9,074 bases of DNA from Bacteroidales bacterium (GTDB lineage Bacteria > Bacteroidota > Bacteroidia > Bacteroidales > WCHB1-69). The translations under genes and the position numbers were made by a program. Below are positions 6,450-9,074 of the stretch, in pieces. A model generated the notes under the pieces. That model was not told the origin of the DNA and did no database searches. It saw nothing but the letters and a program-made list of their open reading frames with translations. Every line of letters begins with the position of its first letter. Within the stretch, counting starts at the first letter, position 1. The stretch is taken from NCBI GenBank assembly GCA_016285615.1, contig JAEERB010000096.1, positions 1 through 9,074 of the forward strand, read 5' to 3'.

Positions 6450-7331
6450 TTAAAGTTGTGCGGGCTCCTTTACGACTTCCGTCTGCTCAACGGGTTCAGC
6501 GACCTTACGAGGCGGGAAATTGTGCGTATGGATGGCACCGGTTGGGCACTCGGCTTCGCATTTGCGGCAGAGTTTGCATACGTTGAAGTCGATGTAGGCG
6601 AGGTTGTTCTCCACGGTAATGGCTCCGAACGGACAAACCTTGGCACACTTGCCGCAGCCGATGCAGGCTGCCGAGCAGTTCTTGCGCGCTACGCCGCCCT
6701 TCTCCTTGTTGTTGCAAGCCACGAATACGCGCCGCCCTTTGAGTCCCTTGTTGCGGATCTCGATGACATGGCGCACGCAGTTCTTGGCGCACACTCCGCA
6801 GCCGACGCACAGCTCTTCGTCCACAACGGGCAACTTGGTCTCGGGATCCATCGTGATGGCACCGAACTTGCACGATTTCACACAGTCGCCGCAGCCCAAG
6901 CAACCAAACGGGCAAGCGCCTTCGCCGGCAAACAGATTGTTGGCAAAAGTGCAGGTCAGCGCCGAGTCGTAGAAGGTCTTCGCTGGCGAGTTGCATTGCG
7001 TGCCGTTGCAGCGGATAACTGCAATCTTGGGTTCTTTGGCAACCGCTTCGATGCCTAAGATAGAGGATATCTTGGCGTTGGCTTCTGCACCCGCTCCAGG
7101 ACAGCCGATGCCGTCCAGATTGCCTTGCTTGACAATGGCTTCAGCCAAAGCACGACAGCCGGCAAAACCGCAGCCTCCGCAGTTGGCACCCGGCAGTTGG
7201 GCAACAACCTCGTCAATGCGCGGGTCCTCTTCCACATGAAATGCCTTCGATACAAAGAATAAAATGATGGCGGCAACTGCGCCGAGAATGCCTAAAATGA
7301 TGGCAGCGTCAAGAATAATATTACCTGTCAC
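6450..7331 (-). CDS. rnfB: Rnf electron transport complex subunit B (RnfB/RsxB), multi-ferredoxin
   Basis: This is the membrane-anchored iron-sulfur subunit of Rnf that accepts electrons from ferredoxin, 293 residues. A single transmembrane helix (about 5-29) is followed by the RnfB-specific cluster domain CGGCGFAGC...C (Cys51, 54, 59, 77), then the Cys108/113/127/140 region, then four CxxCxxCxxxC 4Fe-4S motifs: 144-154, 175-185, 223-233 and 252-262. A Pro/Glu/Val-rich tail (272-293) ends the protein. E. coli RsxB is shorter, with two such motifs; the longer form is, as I recall, usual in anaerobic Bacteroidota. The start is GTG (7329-7331), supported by the N-terminal helix beginning right there, by an exceptional AGGAGG four bases upstream, and by a -7 box at 7359-7366. 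It is the first gene of the minus-strand block. Confidence 0.96.
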   Translation of the reverse strand: MTGNIILDAAIILGILGAVAAIILFFVSKAFHVEEDPRIDEVVAQLPGANCGGCGFAGCRALAEAIVKQGNLDGIGCPGAGAEANAKISSILGIEAVAKEPKIAVIRCNGTQCNSPAKTFYDSALTCTFANNLFAGEGACPFGCLGCGDCVKSCKFGAITMDPETKLPVVDEELCVGCGVCAKNCVRHVIEIRNKGLKGRRVFVACNNKEKGGVARKNCSAACIGCGKCAKVCPFGAITVENNLAYIDFNVCKLCRKCEAECPTGAIHTHNFPPRKVAEPVEQTEVVKEPAQL

Positions 7332-7335
7332 GGTT

Positions 7336-7341
7336 CCTCCT
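7336..7341 (-). promoter_or_regulatory. Shine-Dalgarno sequence of rnfB
   Basis: On the minus strand AGGAGG is followed by AACC and then the GTG start of rnfB, a full anti-16S match with slightly short (4-base) spacing. None of the other five coding starts in the window has such a sequence. It decides the GTG start and may compensate for the weaker start codon. Confidence 0.7.
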
Positions 7342-7358
7342 TTTTATTTTTTGAAACG

Positions 7359-7366
7359 CAAATTTA
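7359..7366 (-). promoter_or_regulatory. -7 promoter box for the rnfB-rnfC-ktrA-ktrB block
   Basis: The minus strand reads TAAATTTG, an exact TAnnTTTG match, about 28 bases upstream of the rnfB GTG, giving a predicted start near 7352 and a short leader of about 20 bases. No exact TTTG -33 element lies at the expected 19-21 base spacing, so the upstream half is weak. Confidence 0.5.
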
Positions 7367-7461
7367 TAAATTTTCCTTTTTCGCTATTAAAAACCATTCA
7401 TTTTTTCTTCAATTTTTATCAATGATTCAAACGCTAACGATGGTTGGCTATACGGATGCAC

Positions 7462-7495
7462 ACAATATTTTTTTCAACAATAGTATAATATTGTT
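7462..7495. promoter_or_regulatory. Overlapping inverted repeats, possible operator
   Basis: AACAATA (7476-7482) and TATTGTT (7489-7495) form a 7-bp inverted repeat with a 6-base spacer. ACAATATT (7462-7469) is also the exact reverse complement of AATATTGT (7487-7494). The right arm is therefore shared by two left arms 14 bases apart. The element lies 10 bases before the -7 box of the rightward operon, covering its -33 region, a typical place for a repressor or activator. High AT content makes chance occurrence plausible. Confidence 0.35.
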
Positions 7496-7505
7496 AAATT
7501 AATGT

Positions 7506-7513
7506 TATCTTTG
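7506..7513 (+). promoter_or_regulatory. -7 promoter box of the rightward operon
   Basis: TATCTTTG matches TAnnTTTG exactly and lies 21 bases before the ATG at 7535, predicting a start near 7520. There is no good TTTG at the -33 distance; that place is occupied by the inverted repeats at 7462-7495, which would fit a regulated promoter. Confidence 0.5.
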
Positions 7514-7534
7514 CGAAAAATTTAGAATTTTATT

Positions 7535-8332
7535 ATGAAATGCAAATGGATGGCTCTAGTGGCCTTGGCGTTGCCATTATCCTTGTGGGGACAGGATTCG
7601 CACGGTTTTAGGAAAATATTTGATAATGAGATGTCTGACGAGTATGGCCGGTCGCTCTATCCGCACAATATGGCAGTGTTGGCGTTTCGTGAAGGCGGAG
7701 CTGTGTCACTCGGCTTTGAAAATGGCTATCTGCAGAAGGAACTGATGGATAAATCGGCCCTTTTTTACTTCTGCCATAAAGGCAATCTGATGTCGGCACA
7801 GCTATCGCATAGCGGTTTTTCGAAAATGGGCGAACTGACAGCATCGTGTGGTTACGGTCGTCGCTTCGGCTCGCGTTTCGTGGCCGCCATTCGCCTGTTT
7901 TACATCTATTCCTACGCTCGCCACTATGAGCCCATCCATTCGTTTACGGTGGATATGTCGTTGGCTGTCAGCATTACCGACAAACTGCTGCTGGCGGTCA
8001 GCGCCTACAATCCCATTAGGATGAAACACGGCATAACAGGCTGCGAATACATTCCCGTGGAAGTCCACCTTGATGCTGCTTACGCATTATCTAATAGGGT
8101 GTTGCTTTCGCTAACAATGCAGAAGTGTTTTCCTGGTCCCTTTCGAGTGTCTGCTTCGTGTGGTGTGACGCTCTCTAAGGTCATCGCCTTGTCGTTTTCG
8201 TGCTGTTTGCCACAGCCGTCGGTCAGCTTGTCGTGTTTCCTACGCTGGCGCCGCTTTTCGCTGGAGATGGTCTCTGCCTACCATTTTCCGTTGGGTTTGT
8301 CGCCGCAATGTCGTTTGTCGTACGGGTTTTAA
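7535..8332 (+). CDS. Exported hypothetical protein, predicted small outer-membrane beta-barrel
   Basis: I do not recognise a named family in this 265-residue protein. Residues 1-20 are a clear signal peptide (MKCKW, hydrophobic ALVALALPLSLW, cleavage near GQ/DS). The mature part is rich in stretches of alternating hydrophobic and polar residues with aromatic girdle residues (for example 98-132, 136-158, 173-196, 202-225, 230-265), and the chain ends in RLSYGF. A C-terminal phenylalanine in a final strand is typical of BamA-assembled outer-membrane proteins. Nine cysteines remain after signal cleavage (80, 105, 170, 198, 209, 223, 224, 234, 259), unusual for a barrel. The start is ATG 15 bases after the predicted transcription start. 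It is the first gene of a likely two-gene operon; the ComEA-like gene begins 10 bases after its stop, suggesting a linked envelope role. Confidence 0.78.
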   Translation: MKCKWMALVALALPLSLWGQDSHGFRKIFDNEMSDEYGRSLYPHNMAVLAFREGGAVSLGFENGYLQKELMDKSALFYFCHKGNLMSAQLSHSGFSKMGELTASCGYGRRFGSRFVAAIRLFYIYSYARHYEPIHSFTVDMSLAVSITDKLLLAVSAYNPIRMKHGITGCEYIPVEVHLDAAYALSNRVLLSLTMQKCFPGPFRVSASCGVTLSKVIALSFSCCLPQPSVSLSCFLRWRRFSLEMVSAYHFPLGLSPQCRLSYGF

Positions 8333-8342
8333 ATGGTTGAAG

Positions 8343-9074
8343 ATGAGGCGTATGTATAAATTTTTCTGCTCCGTGCTGTTGGCGTTGTGCCTATTGTCGG
8401 CTGAGGCACAAGTGGATTCGCTACTGCAAAGTGCTGAGGAACTGAATGATATGTTGCTGAATTATGTGGAGACAATCTTAGACGACGAGGAACAACAGGA
8501 GTCGGTGGACCTGTCGGATGAGTTGTCGGAGTTGGAAGCGCTATCCGATGGTCGCTGGTCGGTCAACACGTTGAACTATGAAGTGGCTCTCAATGGTCTT
8601 CATCTAACTGATTATCAGTATTATCAATTGCAAGTTTATATAGAGAAATATGGTGCTTTGGTCACATTGAACGAGCTGTTGGCGGTGGAGGGCTTTACCT
8701 ACGACGATTGGTTGCGTCTGCGACCACTCTTGGTGGCCACGCCGCCCATGCAGCGCCGACAGCCTTTCCGCCATTTTTTCAAGCGGGCGCGTCAGACTCT
8801 GTTGCTACGCTATGGGCGCGTGTTGGAGACGCAAGCAGGCTACGATGCGGAGCGCACCAACGGCTATTTGGGCTCGCCCGACCGATTGGCATTTCGCTAT
8901 CAGTTCACATCGTCGGATGTTTTCTCGCTGGGTTTGGCTGCCGAGAAAGATGCTGGCGAACAGTTCTTTAAAGGTGCGCAGCGTCAAGGGTTCGACCACT
9001 ATTCATTCAGTATGGCGTTTAAAAATATCGGCATCCTCAAGTGTGCCGCCATTGGCGATTATAGGCTCAATCTC
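8343..9074 (+). CDS. ComEA-like helix-hairpin-helix protein with C-terminal barrel-like region (partial, 3' end beyond window)
   Basis: The frame stays open for 244 codons to the window edge, so the gene is incomplete only because the window ends. Residues 1-22 form a signal peptide (MRRMYKFF, VLLALCLLS, AEA/Q). An acidic linker follows (about 45-68, DDEEQQES...LSDELSELE). Residues 72-130 match the ComEA-type helix-hairpin-helix arrangement: VNTLNYEVALNGLHLTDYQ, then LQVYIEKYGALVTLNELLAVEGF, then LRLRPLL. From about 150 it passes into LLLRYGRVLETQAGY, YLGSPDRLAFRYQF, LGLAAEKDAGEQFF and GFDHYSFSMAFKNIGILKCAAIGDYRL, which I recognise from long (~650-700 residue) Bacteroidota 'ComEA family' proteins whose C-terminal part looks like an outer-membrane barrel. 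ATG at 8352 is an alternative start. DNA uptake is the function of ComEA proper; for this fused form it is only an inference. Confidence 0.85.
   Translation, partial: MRRMYKFFCSVLLALCLLSAEAQVDSLLQSAEELNDMLLNYVETILDDEEQQESVDLSDELSELEALSDGRWSVNTLNYEVALNGLHLTDYQYYQLQVYIEKYGALVTLNELLAVEGFTYDDWLRLRPLLVATPPMQRRQPFRHFFKRARQTLLLRYGRVLETQAGYDAERTNGYLGSPDRLAFRYQFTSSDVFSLGLAAEKDAGEQFFKGAQRQGFDHYSFSMAFKNIGILKCAAIGDYRLNL

Noticed and set aside
5898..7058. 386-codon open frame on the plus strand, antisense to rnfB and rnfC
   Set aside because: It lies wholly opposite two genes with every catalytic cysteine motif conserved, spans their junction, and its composition (His/Val/Leu/Gly-rich) is what the reverse complement of these genes would give. 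No promoter or recognisable domain supports it.
8333..8359. ATG overlapping the stop of the 7535-8332 gene as an alternative start of the next gene
   Set aside because: It reads eight codons and then TAA, in a different frame from the ComEA-like protein; the ATG at 8343 opens directly into a good signal peptide.
8708..8971. 87-codon open frame within the ComEA-like gene
   Set aside because: It is in another frame on the same strand, while the ComEA-like frame continues with recognisable conserved segments through the same bases.

Overview
The window looks like a chromosomal segment from a Bacteroidales bacterium (Prevotella/Bacteroides-like; genus not determinable by eye). The evidence is Bacteroidota-type promoter boxes (TAnnTTTG) in front of the tRNA and of both divergent operons, near absence of Shine-Dalgarno sequences, an RnfB with extra ferredoxin modules, a long M13 peptidase, and a ComEA-like helix-hairpin-helix protein that appears to continue into an outer-membrane-barrel-like region, an architecture I associate with this phylum.

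Layout. Positions 1-250 hold no gene: first a field of degenerate 7-8 bp tandem repeats, then the promoter of a tRNA-Asn(GUU) at 252-325. The tRNA converges on a minus-strand M13 metallopeptidase (381-2402), and a perfect 18-bp hairpin between them (328-368) can terminate transcription from both sides. A second, inverted field of the same repeats (2411-2546) separates the peptidase from a minus-strand block that reads, in transcription order, rnfB (7331-6450), rnfC (6425-5094), ktrA (5061-4366), ktrB (4359-2554), with gaps of 24, 32 and 6 bases. A 203-bp divergent intergenic region (7332-7534) carries a promoter for each direction and a set of overlapping inverted repeats. Rightward from it run a small predicted outer-membrane protein (7535-8332) and, 10 bases later, the ComEA-like protein (8343 to the window end, incomplete).

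How the genes may work together. RnfB and RnfC are the ferredoxin-facing and NADH-facing subunits of the Rnf ion-pumping oxidoreductase. KtrA and KtrB form a nucleotide-gated, usually Na+-dependent K+ uptake system. In the usual rnfBCDGEA order the membrane subunits D, G, E and A should follow rnfC, but here ktrAB does. That truncated or rearranged operon is the most noteworthy gene-level observation. The rightward pair encodes two exported proteins and may form a cell-envelope or DNA-handling unit. The other standout is the pair of inverted, slippage-prone repeat fields bracketing the tRNA and peptidase. I found no CRISPR array, insertion sequence, prophage gene or recognisable defence system.
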